Below are positions 28,364 through 37,179 of a DNA stretch of 64,000 nucleotides, in pieces. The stretch is from contig NZ_OY781114.1 of the NCBI RefSeq assembly GCF_963676485.1, positions 1,116,001 through 1,180,000 on the forward strand, given 5' to 3'. Both the position numbers and the translations under genes were made by a program. Each line of letters begins with the position of its first letter. Position 1 is the stretch's first letter. This stretch comes from an uncultured Cohaesibacter sp. (GTDB taxonomy: Bacteria > Pseudomonadota > Alphaproteobacteria > Rhizobiales > Cohaesibacteraceae). The notes beneath the pieces are model-generated. The model saw only the letters and a program-made list of their open reading frames with translations. It was not told the DNA's origin and searched no databases.

Positions 28364-29674
28364 TCAAACCGTCTCGGCCCATTCCACGCCGTCAGGGAAG
28401 GCAAACTGCTCTTGCGAGTCTGCCTTAAGGGTTGCGCCATAGCCGGGCATGCTGCCCGGGAAATAGCGACCGTTTTTGATGGTCAACGGCTCTTCGAAAT
28501 TCTCGTGTAGATGATCGACATATTCGAGCACGCGATTTTCAAGGCTTCCGCTCACTGCGATATAGTCGAACAGCACGATATTGAGCGAATATTGGCACAG
28601 GCCCACGCCGCCGCCATGCGGACAAACAGGCACGTCATATTTCGCAGCCATCAACAACACCGCCAGCACTTCGTTCACACCGCCAAGGCGGGCCGGATCG
28701 AGCTGGCAGAAGTCGAAGGCTTCCGCCTGGAAGAATTGCTTGAACATGACGCGGTTATGAGCATGCTCACCGGTTGCCACACCAATATTGCCGATATGGT
28801 CCCTGATCGCCTTGTGCCCAAGGATATCATCCGGGTTCGTCGGCTCCTCAATCCAGAGCGGACCAAACTCGGCAAGACGGCGGATGTTGGAAATCGCTTC
28901 TTCAACACCCCAGATCTGGTTGGCATCCATCATCAGATGACGATTCCAGCCCAGTTCTTCGCGCAAGATGCGTGCCCGCTCGACATCCTGTTCGATATCG
29001 GCACCAACCTTCTGTTTGAGGTGGGTCCAGCCCCCTTCGACAGCTTCCCGAGCCAACCGGCGCATTTTCTCTTCAGAATAGCCAAGCCAGCCTGCCGCGG
29101 TTGAATAGGCCGGAAAGCCCTTTTCCTGCATCTCGGCTTCGCGAGCAGCTTTGCCCGCCTCCTTGCGTTTGAGCATGGCAAGGGCTTCATGCGGGGTGAT
29201 GGCATCTTCGATATAGGTAAAGTCCACGCAGCGAACCAGCTCTTCAGGCGTCATGTCGGCCAGAAGCTTCCAGACCGGCTTGCCTTCTGCTTTGGCCCAC
29301 ATGTCCCAAAGGGCATTGACCACAGCAGCGGTTGCCAGATGGACAAGCCCTTTCTCAGGGCCAAGCCAACGCAGCTGGGAATCCCCGGCAACCAGCTCAT
29401 GCCAGAAGGAGCCGAAGTCCTTCGTGATATCGCCAAGGTCCTTGCCGATCACGAAGGATTTGGCGAGGGTGTCAGCAGCTGCAACAACAAGATTGTTGCC
29501 CCGCCCGTTGGTAAAGGTCAGGCCATGACCGGATAGGGCTTCGCCGCGATCGGTCTTGAGAATCACATAGGTTGCCGAATAGTCCGGCGCTTCATTCATT
29601 GCATCAGAGCCGTCCAGATTTCTGGACGTGGGAAAGCGGATGTCTTTCACAACGACATCTGTAATTGTCACCAT
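28364..29674 (-). CDS. L-fuconate-dehydratase-like enolase superfamily protein
   Basis: A 436-residue enolase-superfamily sugar-acid dehydratase, close in length and layout to L-fuconate dehydratase (about 440). The mandelate-racemase-like core shows the KxK motif in HLKQKVGAD, metal ligands Asp in MMDANQIWG, Glu in IEEPTNPDD and Glu in GEHAHNRVM, and the catalytic His in CPHGGGVGLCQ. FucD-type enzymes remove water from L-fuconate and related acids (L-galactonate, D-arabinonate). It is the last gene of a minus-strand operon, 49 bases after KDPGal aldolase. Its substrate here is open: the operon argues for a hexonate rather than only L-fuconate. ATG 29674 has AGGAG upstream. Confidence 0.9.
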   Translation of the reverse strand: MVTITDVVVKDIRFPTSRNLDGSDAMNEAPDYSATYVILKTDRGEALSGHGLTFTNGRGNNLVVAAADTLAKSFVIGKDLGDITKDFGSFWHELVAGDSQLRWLGPEKGLVHLATAAVVNALWDMWAKAEGKPVWKLLADMTPEELVRCVDFTYIEDAITPHEALAMLKRKEAGKAAREAEMQEKGFPAYSTAAGWLGYSEEKMRRLAREAVEGGWTHLKQKVGADIEQDVERARILREELGWNRHLMMDANQIWGVEEAISNIRRLAEFGPLWIEEPTNPDDILGHKAIRDHIGNIGVATGEHAHNRVMFKQFFQAEAFDFCQLDPARLGGVNEVLAVLLMAAKYDVPVCPHGGGVGLCQYSLNIVLFDYIAVSGSLENRVLEYVDHLHENFEEPLTIKNGRYFPGSMPGYGATLKADSQEQFAFPDGVEWAETV

Positions 29675-29723
29675 GATTTATTCTCCTGTAGGGGATTGGG
29701 AGGAACAGGAAACGGACAGGCAC

Positions 29724-30353
29724 TCAGCCCTGTTTCAAAGCCTCGATCGCCTCAATGAAGGCGGCGGCATTGAGGCCGACCTGTTCGATGGACATGCCCG
29801 GCTTGTAAAGTGCACTGCCCAATCCGAAGCCAGTGGCTCCCGCGCCCCAATAGCCAGCCATGGTATCAGGAGCGATACCGCCCACTGGCAGGATTGAAGT
29901 GGATTTGGGCAGAACTGCCAGCATGGCCTTGACCAGAGCAGGCGTCGCGCTTTCTGCGGGGAAGAGCTTGAGTGCGTCCGCGCCAGCATCAAGCGCGGCA
30001 AAGGCTTCGGTTGGCGTTGCGATGCCGGGGACACAATAAAGGCCCAGAGACTTGGCATAGGAAATCACTTCGGTGTTGCAATGAGGCATGACAATCAGTT
30101 TGCCCCCCGCAGCGGCCACACTGTCGACCGCTGCGGTGCTCAGAACCGTACCGGCGCCAATCAGCGCGCGGCGGCCAAGGCTTTCCTGCAAAATCGAGAT
30201 GCTCTCAAAGGGGCGCGGTGAATTGAGTGGAACCTCAATGATGCAAAAGCCTGCATCGACCAGCGCCTGGCCCGTACCGAGCGCGTCTTCAGGCGTCAGA
30301 CCTCGCAAAATGGCAACAAGGGGGCATTGCCCGACAAACTGTTCAAAGGTCAT
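29724..30353 (-). CDS. dgoA: 2-dehydro-3-deoxy-6-phosphogalactonate aldolase
   Basis: A 209-residue class I aldolase that splits KDPGal to pyruvate and glyceraldehyde 3-phosphate, the last step of the De Ley-Doudoroff route. The (beta/alpha)8 barrel shows the family start LVAILRGLTPEDA, the Schiff-base Lys region (ALKLFPAE), GIATPTEA and SILPVGGIAPDTM. The start is uncertain between ATG 30353 and GTG 30359; I use the ATG. It pairs with the 2-keto-3-deoxygalactonokinase in the same operon (36235). The galacto assignment over KDPG aldolase rests on this pairing as well as on the sequence; the two are hard to separate by eye. Confidence 0.85.
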   Translation of the reverse strand: MTFEQFVGQCPLVAILRGLTPEDALGTGQALVDAGFCIIEVPLNSPRPFESISILQESLGRRALIGAGTVLSTAAVDSVAAAGGKLIVMPHCNTEVISYAKSLGLYCVPGIATPTEAFAALDAGADALKLFPAESATPALVKAMLAVLPKSTSILPVGGIAPDTMAGYWGAGATGFGLGSALYKPGMSIEQVGLNAAAFIEAIEALKQG

Positions 30354-30386
30354 GGTCACACTTTCGGAGAAAATTGGAAGAAAGAG

Positions 30387-30413
30387 GACCTCGCTTCAGG
30401 AGAAAGCGAGGTC
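30387..30413 (-). terminator. Internal hairpin after the TRAP transporter genes
   Basis: GACCTCGCTT (30387-30396) pairs perfectly with AAGCGAGGTC (30404-30413) across a seven-base loop. It sits between DctM and the aldolase gene; on the minus strand a pyrimidine-rich CTCTTTCTTCC run follows. It could partly terminate, lowering expression of the catabolic genes relative to the transporter. Confidence 0.55.
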
Positions 30414-30420
30414 TGGATGG

Positions 30421-31704
30421 TTATCGACCCAACAGGCTGAAGATGCCGATCGAGACAGGTGGTACGTAGGATATGATCGCCAGGAGAATGATCATGATCA
30501 TAATGAAAGGTATGATGCCTCGCACCACGGTGCCGAGTTGAGCGTTGCCAACCCTTGCCGCCACGAACAGGTTGATACCCAATGGTGGAGTGATGAACCC
30601 AATTGCCAGGTTGACCACCATGATGATGCCGAAGTGGATCGGATCCACGCCCATGGAGGTTGCCACAGGGAACAGGATCGGAGACAGCACCAGAATGGCT
30701 GGCGTGGTATCCATGACGCAGCCAACGAACAGCAGGAGCACGTTGATGATCATGAGAATGATGATCGGATTATCCGAGATCGTTGTCATCAGATCAGCGA
30801 CCTGAATAGGGATCTGCTCAATGGTCAGGATCTTGGCAAAGGCCGTGGCACAGCCCAGAATGACCATGGTGGTACCCGTTGTGGAGCAGGAGCGCGCGAC
30901 GGTCTTGAGCAGCTGTGAAAAGCTGATCTCACGATAGAAGACCATACCGCAGAGCAGAGCATAAACCGCTGCAACTGCCGCCGCTTCCGTCGGGGTGAAG
31001 ATACCCGCATAGATGCCGCCAAGAATGATGACCGGGTTCAACAGCGCCCATTTGGCTTCCCACATCAGTTTCGCAGCAACACGACAATCAAATTTGCCTT
31101 CAATTCCGGAAATGCCAGCTTTCTTGGCATAGAAATAGCTCCAGCCCATGAGCGCAAAGCCGATCAGGAAGCCGGGAATGATGCCAGCCATAAACATGCT
31201 TGAGATTGATGTGCCCGTCGCAACGCCGAAGATAACCATCGGGATTGAGGGGGGGATGATAACCCCGATCGAACCGGCAGTCGCGACGAGAGCCAGGGTA
31301 AAGGATTTGGAGTAGCCTTTTGCCAGCATGGTCGGAATGACCATGGAGCCTACAGCGGCCACAGTGGCCGGGCCGGAGCCGGAAACGGCAGCAAAGAACA
31401 TGCAGACCGCGACTGTGACGATGGCAAGACCACCGGTCACGCGACCGAAAAACACATTGGCAACGTCGAGAATGCGGCGGGAGACACCACCCGCGCCCAT
31501 CAGGTCACCGGCGAGAATAAACAGCGGGATCGCCATGATCGGAAAACTATCCGTACCGGCAATCAACTGCTGGGAAATATAGTTGGGCGAAAGCGCTTCT
31601 GCGGCGAGCGCTGCTGCTGCCGAGGCCATACCAATGGCAATGCCGACAGGGACATTGAGGATGAGGAACAGAACAAGGCTTGTAAAGAGAACTGTAGCGA
31701 CCAT
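30421..31704 (-). CDS. TRAP transporter large permease (DctM)
   Basis: A 427-residue membrane protein with about 12 hydrophobic segments, the large permease of a tripartite ATP-independent periplasmic transporter. Characteristic segments include IPLFILAGDLM near the start, VATAGSIGVIIPPSIPMVIFG and a later GCVMDTTPAILVLSPILFPV. It works with DctQ and DctP to import an organic acid using the sodium or proton gradient. The ATG at 31704 lies four bases downstream of the DctQ stop. It is in the sugar-acid operon, so a hexonate or uronate is the likely substrate. Confidence 0.95.
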   Translation of the reverse strand: MVATVLFTSLVLFLILNVPVGIAIGMASAAAALAAEALSPNYISQQLIAGTDSFPIMAIPLFILAGDLMGAGGVSRRILDVANVFFGRVTGGLAIVTVAVCMFFAAVSGSGPATVAAVGSMVIPTMLAKGYSKSFTLALVATAGSIGVIIPPSIPMVIFGVATGTSISSMFMAGIIPGFLIGFALMGWSYFYAKKAGISGIEGKFDCRVAAKLMWEAKWALLNPVIILGGIYAGIFTPTEAAAVAAVYALLCGMVFYREISFSQLLKTVARSCSTTGTTMVILGCATAFAKILTIEQIPIQVADLMTTISDNPIIILMIINVLLLFVGCVMDTTPAILVLSPILFPVATSMGVDPIHFGIIMVVNLAIGFITPPLGINLFVAARVGNAQLGTVVRGIIPFIMIMIILLAIISYVPPVSIGIFSLLGR

Positions 31705-31707
31705 GCC

Positions 31708-32202
31708 TTAGAACTCCTCAATGTTGGTTTTGTCAGGATTGCGAAGACGCCAGACAATGGTCTGGACCTGTCTGATGGAGGCCAGAAAAAAGCCGACACC
31801 GGGCGCGGCATAGATCATCCACAAAGGGATCGCCAGCGCAGTCGAGCGCTGATCGAGCATCATCTGCTTGAGCACCAGCTCATAGGTTGTCTTGACGATG
31901 AACAGGGCAAAAACCAGAAACAGAACATCGCCCAGAATGACAACCCACCGCTGCCAGGATGGGGGAAAGAGCCCCAGCGCTGCGTCGATCTTGATATGCT
32001 TCATTTCACGCGCGCTGTAGCTGATCATCAAATAGATCAACCAGATAAAGACATAACGCGCCAGTTCTTCGGACCAGGACAGAGACTCCCCCATCACATA
32101 CCGCATGAAAACCTGCACCGCGATAAGGGCGGTCATGAAGAGCAGGAGAAAGACGCTGATTGAAATTTCGAAATACTTGTCCAAAAAGCGTAGAATGGTC
32201 AT
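31708..32202 (-). CDS. TRAP transporter small permease (DctQ)
   Basis: A 164-residue protein with four membrane segments in the DctQ pattern (FLLLFMTALIAVQVFMRYVMGESLSWSEELARYVFIWLIYL, then two more). It pairs with DctM as the membrane part of the TRAP transporter. ATG 32202 follows AGGGACC. The gap before it, after DctP, holds a strong stem-loop. Confidence 0.92.
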   Translation of the reverse strand: MTILRFLDKYFEISISVFLLLFMTALIAVQVFMRYVMGESLSWSEELARYVFIWLIYLMISYSAREMKHIKIDAALGLFPPSWQRWVVILGDVLFLVFALFIVKTTYELVLKQMMLDQRSTALAIPLWMIYAAPGVGFFLASIRQVQTIVWRLRNPDKTNIEEF

Positions 32203-32302
32203 CTACTTGGTCCCTTTCGAATACCGAATTCAGGTGCCGCAACACATATATTGCACGGAAGGTCTTTGCCCCTTTTGGGCTTCATAGACCGCAACATATA
32301 GA

Positions 32303-32327
32303 CGAGGACTGGCTCTGCCAGTCCTCG
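32303..32327 (-). other. Stem-loop between the binding-protein and permease genes
   Basis: An 11-base perfect stem (32303-32313 with 32317-32327) closes the loop TCT. On the minus strand no T tract follows. Such hairpins often stabilise the mRNA of the abundant binding protein or trim the downstream part, so it probably sets the DctP excess. Confidence 0.6.
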
Positions 32328-32347
32328 CTTTTGGCGGCTGACGAGGC

Positions 32348-33325
32348 TTACTTTTTCAGCAAGGCATCCATATATTCAGGATGATCCATTTTGGATTTGA
32401 CGAGATCGTAGATTTTGGCATCTACAATGACCTTCTGCCACATTGCCTTTTGGGCTGGCGTCAGTTCGGTAACAGTCACACCATCTTTCTTGATTCTGAC
32501 GAGGATTTCTTTTTCCAGTTCCTGAGAGCGTTTGCGCTGGAACGTGGTGGTCTCTTTGGCAGCAGCAGTGATAATGTCCTGCTGTTCTTTGCTCAGAGAG
32601 TTGAATTTATCCAAGTTCATGAACACCAGATACGGGGTGTAGACATGCTGGGTCAGAGACACGTTGCTCTGAACTTCCTGAAAGCGGTTGCCGTCGATGA
32701 TGCCCAGCGGATTTTCCTGACCATCCACAGTGCCCTGCTGTAGAGCGGTAAACAGTTCGGAGAATGCCATCGGGGTCGGGTTCGCACCAAGTGCGCGCCA
32801 TGCAGCCAGATGCACGTCGTTTTCCATGGTGCGGATTTTCATGCCGTCCAGATCGGAAGGCTCCGCAACAGCTTTTTTGCTGTTGGTGAAGTTCCGGAAG
32901 CCGTTTTCCCAGAAAGCCAGACCTTTAAGGCCTTTTTTCTCGAGGGTCTTCAGAATGGCCTGACCGGTTTCACCGTCCAGTTTTGCATATGCATCTTCAG
33001 GGCTCAGAAATAGGAAAGGAGCGTCGAATGCATACAGATCCGGGAATAGAGTAGCCAGCGGAGACGTGGAGCTCACACCGATATCAATATCACCAAAGAT
33101 GGTGCTTTCGGTGATCACGCGGTCATTGCCCAGCTGGTTGTCCGGGAAATGTTTTACTTCCAGAGCGCCGTTGGTTTTTTCTTCCACGATGCGTTTGAAC
33201 TCAACGCCAGCTTCTTTACCCGATACGGATGTGACGTTGGAGAAACGCAGGGTTTCAGCAACAGCTGGTGTAGCGATTGTGCCGACAGCCAATAGCGCTG
33301 CAAGCGTAAGTGTTTTAATAGACAT
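32348..33325 (-). CDS. TRAP transporter substrate-binding protein (DctP)
   Basis: A 325-residue secreted binding protein. The signal peptide (MSIKTLTLAALLAVGTIA) is cut near AVA-E, then the DctP fold shows LRFSNVTSVSGKEAGVEF, GDIDIGVSSTSPLATLFPDL, the substrate-contact Arg region DGMKIRTMENDVH and the QGTVDGQENPL segment. ATG 33325 is preceded by AGGAGG and is far better than the frame start at 33352. It captures the acid for DctQM. The residues that set specificity cannot be read with confidence, but the operon suggests a hexonate or uronate. Confidence 0.94.
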   Translation of the reverse strand: MSIKTLTLAALLAVGTIATPAVAETLRFSNVTSVSGKEAGVEFKRIVEEKTNGALEVKHFPDNQLGNDRVITESTIFGDIDIGVSSTSPLATLFPDLYAFDAPFLFLSPEDAYAKLDGETGQAILKTLEKKGLKGLAFWENGFRNFTNSKKAVAEPSDLDGMKIRTMENDVHLAAWRALGANPTPMAFSELFTALQQGTVDGQENPLGIIDGNRFQEVQSNVSLTQHVYTPYLVFMNLDKFNSLSKEQQDIITAAAKETTTFQRKRSQELEKEILVRIKKDGVTVTELTPAQKAMWQKVIVDAKIYDLVKSKMDHPEYMDALLKK

Positions 33326-33387
33326 TTCTTCCTCCTGTGATAAATATCTCAAAGTTTAGTGCGGCGTTATATAATTTGACGTCCGTC

Positions 33388-34344
33388 TCAAAGTTGAACC
33401 AAACCCCAATTAATACTTTCCCCTTTGGCAAAACGAACGGCCTCTTCTGCAACTTTACGTTTCAGCTCAAGGGCAGCATCTTCCGAATACCAAGCCATGT
33501 GCGGGGTCAACTGGCAGTTCTCCAATGCGCGCAGAGGGCTGCTTTCCGGCAACGGTTCGATTTCTGTGGTATCGAGGGCAGCTCCGGCGACCTTGCCGGA
33601 TTTGAGCGCAACAGCCAGAGCGTCTTCATCGATCAGACCGCCGCGTGCGGTATTGACGATATAGATGCCATCTTTCATGCGGCTGATGGCTGCTTCATCG
33701 ACCATGTGGTAATTTTCATCGGTGACCGGGCAGAAGAGAGCAAAGATGTTTGCCTGAGTGATCACATCCTCAAGGGTTCCTGCCTTGATGAAGTCGGAGC
33801 CATCGGCTTTGTTTGGCGTGTAGAATTTGTCATAGCCAACAATGTTGAAGCCCAGATCATGCATCTTCTTGGCATAAAGGCGACCAATGCGGCCAAGGCC
33901 AACAACACCAACGGTGGTTTCAGAGAAGCGACGGATTGGAGAAGCAACCGTGAAGTCCCAGACGCCTGCATGCACAGCCTTGTCCATCTTGGGAACCTTG
34001 CGAATGACCGAAAGGCTCAAAGCGATTGCATGGTCGGAAACCTCATGCATGCCGTAATCAGGCACGTTGCAAACCTGCACACCAGCTTCCTTTGCAGCAG
34101 CCAGATCAACATTGTTCACGCCAACACCATAACGGATGATCTGCTTGAGATCCGGCAACGCATCAAAAACGCGCTTGGTGAATGGAGCATACTGGTTCAG
34201 AGCGATGTTATAATCCTTGATCTGGTTGATCAGATCATCTTCGGTTTTGCATTCCAGCAGGTCGAATTCCATACCGGCCTTGGCAAAAACATCCCGCTCC
34301 ATATTCTGATCAGCATGATCAAGATCGGTAATGACGATTTTCAT
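33388..34344 (-). CDS. D-isomer-specific 2-hydroxyacid dehydrogenase family protein
   Basis: A 318-residue NAD-dependent dehydrogenase of the D-2-hydroxyacid/CtBP family. It has the NAD-binding VGVVGLGRIGRLYAKKM, the catalytic Arg in NTARGGLIDEDAL, the Glu in DTTEIEPLP and the His in LTPHMAWYS. It reduces 2-keto acids or oxidises D-2-hydroxy acids. ATG 34344 has AAGGAG upstream. It lies in the sugar-acid operon between the SDR and DctP genes, so it may handle a 2-keto intermediate or a hydroxyacid by-product; the substrate is not visible. Confidence 0.9.
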   Translation of the reverse strand: MKIVITDLDHADQNMERDVFAKAGMEFDLLECKTEDDLINQIKDYNIALNQYAPFTKRVFDALPDLKQIIRYGVGVNNVDLAAAKEAGVQVCNVPDYGMHEVSDHAIALSLSVIRKVPKMDKAVHAGVWDFTVASPIRRFSETTVGVVGLGRIGRLYAKKMHDLGFNIVGYDKFYTPNKADGSDFIKAGTLEDVITQANIFALFCPVTDENYHMVDEAAISRMKDGIYIVNTARGGLIDEDALAVALKSGKVAGAALDTTEIEPLPESSPLRALENCQLTPHMAWYSEDAALELKRKVAEEAVRFAKGESINWGLVQL

Positions 34345-34360
34345 TTGAGAACTCCTTCGG

Positions 34361-35119
34361 TTAGCGGCCCAGATAGCCGCCATCTACCGGTAATGTGACA
34401 CCGTGCACGTAGTCGGAAGCCGGAGAAGCGAGGAACACCAGGGGACCTTTCATGTCCTCGCCATTGCCCCAGCGTTTGGCCGGAATACGTGCGGTGATTT
34501 CAGCGTTTCGGCCTTCATCGGCCAAAAGAGCGGTATTCATGTCCGTGGCCATATAGCCCGGAGCCAATGCGTTGACGTTGATGCCCTTGCTCGCCCATTC
34601 GTTGGAAAGCGCCTTGGTTAGCTGCATCACACCACCTTTGGATGCGGCATAGGCAGGAACCGTAAAACCGCCAAAGAATGAGAGCAGCGAGGCAATATTG
34701 ATAATCTTGCCCTTGCCTTTTGGCAGCATGACTTTGGCTGCGCGCTGGCAGAAATCGAAGACGGCGTTGAGATTGACCTCAAGCACCCACTGCCAGTCTT
34801 CCAGAGGGAATTCCTCGGACGCATGGCGGCTCTGAACACCGGCGCAGTTGACCAGAATGTCCAGATCACCGCCTAGCATGGTCAGAGCCTTTTCGAAGCC
34901 TTCAGCGCGGGCGGCCGCATCGGCAAGGTCAATGGCGAGCCCATGGCATTTGGCTTCACCCTTATTCAGGGTGGCTGCCACCTCGGCCGCCTTGTTGCTT
35001 GACCCGATGATCAGGACTTCAGCGCCCGCTTCCAGCAGGCCTTCGGCCATACCGAGCCCGAGGCCGCGCGTGCCACCAGTGACGATGGCTTTTTTCCCGG
35101 ATAGATCCAGTTTGTACAT
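34361..35119 (-). CDS. KduD-like short-chain dehydrogenase
   Basis: A 252-residue SDR with the NAD motif AIVTGGTRGLGLGMAEG, catalytic Ser in NIASLLSFFGG, Tyr-x-x-x-Lys in AYAASKGG and a C-terminal end closely resembling KduD (NALAPGYMATDMNT, then ARIPAKRWG and SDYVHGVTLPVDGGYL). KduD reduces 2,5-diketo-3-deoxygluconate to KDG in pectin degradation; a gluconate 5-dehydrogenase-like reaction is the alternative. No KduI isomerase is in the window. The ATG at 35119 lies six bases after GGAG, with another ATG directly before it at 35122. The KDG product would feed the divergent KDG kinase at 39047. Confidence 0.88.
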   Translation of the reverse strand: MYKLDLSGKKAIVTGGTRGLGLGMAEGLLEAGAEVLIIGSSNKAAEVAATLNKGEAKCHGLAIDLADAAARAEGFEKALTMLGGDLDILVNCAGVQSRHASEEFPLEDWQWVLEVNLNAVFDFCQRAAKVMLPKGKGKIINIASLLSFFGGFTVPAYAASKGGVMQLTKALSNEWASKGINVNALAPGYMATDMNTALLADEGRNAEITARIPAKRWGNGEDMKGPLVFLASPASDYVHGVTLPVDGGYLGR

Positions 35120-35135
35120 CATGCTCTCCTCAGGC

Positions 35136-36155
35136 TCAGGCTTGACAATCGACAAGGACCTTGACGGTGCGCAGAGAAGGATCTGCGACCATGTCGAAAA
35201 TCTTGTCGCTTTCGCTCAGGGGAATGACCTGCGAGATGACTTTCTCCAGATCCTCGGCCATATTTGCGAGCAGCGGCACGGAATCGGCGAATTCGCGCAT
35301 GGTGTATACACGGCTGCCAACCATGGTCTGTTCCTTGAAGTTGAGATCCATGAGATCAACCGCATGGGGCGCCTTATGAACGCCGGTCATGCAGATGGTG
35401 CCGCCAACGCGTGTCAGCTTGGTCACGTCAAGGGCTGCACTTTCAACGCCGGAACATTCAAAGACGATGTCAACGCCCACATTGTCCGTTGCCTTGTTGG
35501 CATGGTCGATCAGGTTGGTGTCGCGGACATTGACCGCATCGAATCCGAATTCCTTACACAGTGCCAGACGGCCTTCATCGATATCGGAGATGATGATCTG
35601 GGCTGCGCCGGAATGCTTCAGCAGGATGGCTGTCAGGATGCCGATCGGGCCAGCCCCCATGACAACGCAACGATCAAGGGTCTTGAATTTGGCCTGATGC
35701 AGAGCGCGCACCACAACAGCCAGAGGCTCAGCAAGAGCTGCCAGCTTGTCGGAAATCCCATCTGGCACCTTGACCAGAACCTCTTCATCAACCCAGCAAT
35801 AGTCAGCCATGGCGCCATCGCAGTCGATGCCTAGCAGATGCAGGGTCTGGCAGACATGAGGGGTGCCGTTCTTGCAAGGATAGCATTCGCCACAAGAAAT
35901 CAGCGGATAGGCAGTTACATGATCGCCAACAGCAAGTTTGCTGTCTTTCGGCGCTGTCTCGACGATGCCGACAAACTCGTGACCGAGAATAAGCGGCGCT
36001 TTCGCTCTTGGATGCTTGCCGGAATAAATGCCGATGTCACTGCCGCACAGACCGCAATAGAGCATCTTCACTTTTACAGCGCCGTCACGCGCCTGTGGTT
36101 CAGGAACGTCCCTGACCTCAACTTTATTGGGGCCGGCATATACAAGTGCTTTCAT
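35136..36155 (-). CDS. Zinc-dependent sugar/polyol dehydrogenase (MDR family)
   Basis: A 339-residue medium-chain dehydrogenase. Zinc ligands are in LYCGLCGSDIGIY and LGHEFVGIV, with a structural zinc loop (ISCGECYPCKNGTPHVC). The nucleotide domain has RCVVMGAGPIGILTAILLKHSG. The whole resembles threonine/polyol dehydrogenases. ATG 36155 follows GAAGGG. It starts the part of the operon downstream of dgoK, with a perfect 18-base palindrome just upstream. It probably oxidises a sugar alcohol or hexonate to a keto acid for the locus. Confidence 0.92.
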   Translation of the reverse strand: MKALVYAGPNKVEVRDVPEPQARDGAVKVKMLYCGLCGSDIGIYSGKHPRAKAPLILGHEFVGIVETAPKDSKLAVGDHVTAYPLISCGECYPCKNGTPHVCQTLHLLGIDCDGAMADYCWVDEEVLVKVPDGISDKLAALAEPLAVVVRALHQAKFKTLDRCVVMGAGPIGILTAILLKHSGAAQIIISDIDEGRLALCKEFGFDAVNVRDTNLIDHANKATDNVGVDIVFECSGVESAALDVTKLTRVGGTICMTGVHKAPHAVDLMDLNFKEQTMVGSRVYTMREFADSVPLLANMAEDLEKVISQVIPLSESDKIFDMVADPSLRTVKVLVDCQA

Positions 36156-36183
36156 CTTCTTGCCCTTCAATATTTACATGTCA

Positions 36184-36201
36184 GATCTGCTATAGCAGAT
36201 C
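36184..36201. promoter_or_regulatory. Perfect 18-base palindrome, operator candidate
   Basis: GATCTGCTATAGCAGATC lies 29 bases upstream of the zinc dehydrogenase start and 34 bases from the dgoK stop. It is fully symmetric and could be an operator for an internal promoter, bound by the IclR or GntR regulator of the locus. Confidence 0.5.
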
Positions 36202-36234
36202 AGCCTGTTAAAACGCTGATACCAGTCGTCCGCT

Positions 36235-37179
36235 TTAAATCAGGCCACTTGTTTCTGCGAAATCCCAAAGCCCGATATGCGCGGTGTTGTCGAACTGCGC
36301 AACGCATTCAAGGCCGAAGCTGGCCAGAGCCCGCTTGTAGAGATCACACAATGCGCCCTCACCGATCATGATCAGTGGCAAAGAGGCATCATCTTGCAAT
36401 TCACGGGTGGCCGAGGTCAGTTCATTGCCGATCAAAAGACCGGAAAGATAAGAGCGGAGCGCTGCCTTGGGCAGGCGTTCGGTCAGGCCCATGGTGCGCG
36501 TTGCAAATAACTGGTGGGTCAGATCCCCTGCCCCGCCATCTCTGGCAATGGAAAGGCCAAGGTCAAAAGCCTTGTCAGCCTCTTCCTTTGATGCCTTCTC
36601 TTCCGGCATCAGGCGACCCAAAATGGAGTGATCACACAAAACGGCAAAAATCTCGCCCGTCATATAGGTCGAAAAGCTTTCCAGCTTGCCGCCCTTCATC
36701 GTCACCCATTTGGAGTGCGTCCCCGGCAGCAGAATACGGGAGGCCTGCCACCAGTCAGCATGGTCGATCAACGCACCGGCAATCTGGATTTCCTCGCCGC
36801 GGATCACGTCAGGCGCAAGATCCGGGTCATCGAGCAGAACGCCCGGAACGATATGAAGTATGCCGCCATCGGGCAAGGTCGCTTCACCGGCTTGGCTGGC
36901 CAGATCGCCCAGATCGGCAGGGCAGCGCACATAAGGCGCCTCAGCCCACCCTTGAGCAGATCCAACCATGCCACCGGTCACCACCGATATATCGGGATAT
37001 TGCTTGCGCCAATCGCCACAAATACTCGCAAACGCGGCTTCATATCCCTTCACGCCTCCTGGCTCAGGAAGATGCTGGATGCCATACGGGCTTTGTCGCT
37101 GGTCCAGAACCTTGCCGTCTTCCATCAAATAGGCACGTAGGCTTGACGTGCCCCAATCAAGTGCGATCAAGAGGCTCAT
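36235..37179 (-). CDS. dgoK: 2-dehydro-3-deoxygalactonokinase
   Basis: A 314-residue kinase that phosphorylates 2-keto-3-deoxygalactonate at C6, producing the substrate of the aldolase at 29724. The ATPase-fold N-terminus (LIALDWGTSSLRAYLMEDG) and the internal blocks VTGGMVGSAQGW, LLPGTHSKWV and FSTYMTGEIF are typical. ATG 37179 overlaps the IclR stop by four bases, so the pair is co-translated. Its presence, beside KDPGal aldolase, shows a working galacto branch. Confidence 0.93.
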   Translation of the reverse strand: MSLLIALDWGTSSLRAYLMEDGKVLDQRQSPYGIQHLPEPGGVKGYEAAFASICGDWRKQYPDISVVTGGMVGSAQGWAEAPYVRCPADLGDLASQAGEATLPDGGILHIVPGVLLDDPDLAPDVIRGEEIQIAGALIDHADWWQASRILLPGTHSKWVTMKGGKLESFSTYMTGEIFAVLCDHSILGRLMPEEKASKEEADKAFDLGLSIARDGGAGDLTHQLFATRTMGLTERLPKAALRSYLSGLLIGNELTSATRELQDDASLPLIMIGEGALCDLYKRALASFGLECVAQFDNTAHIGLWDFAETSGLI

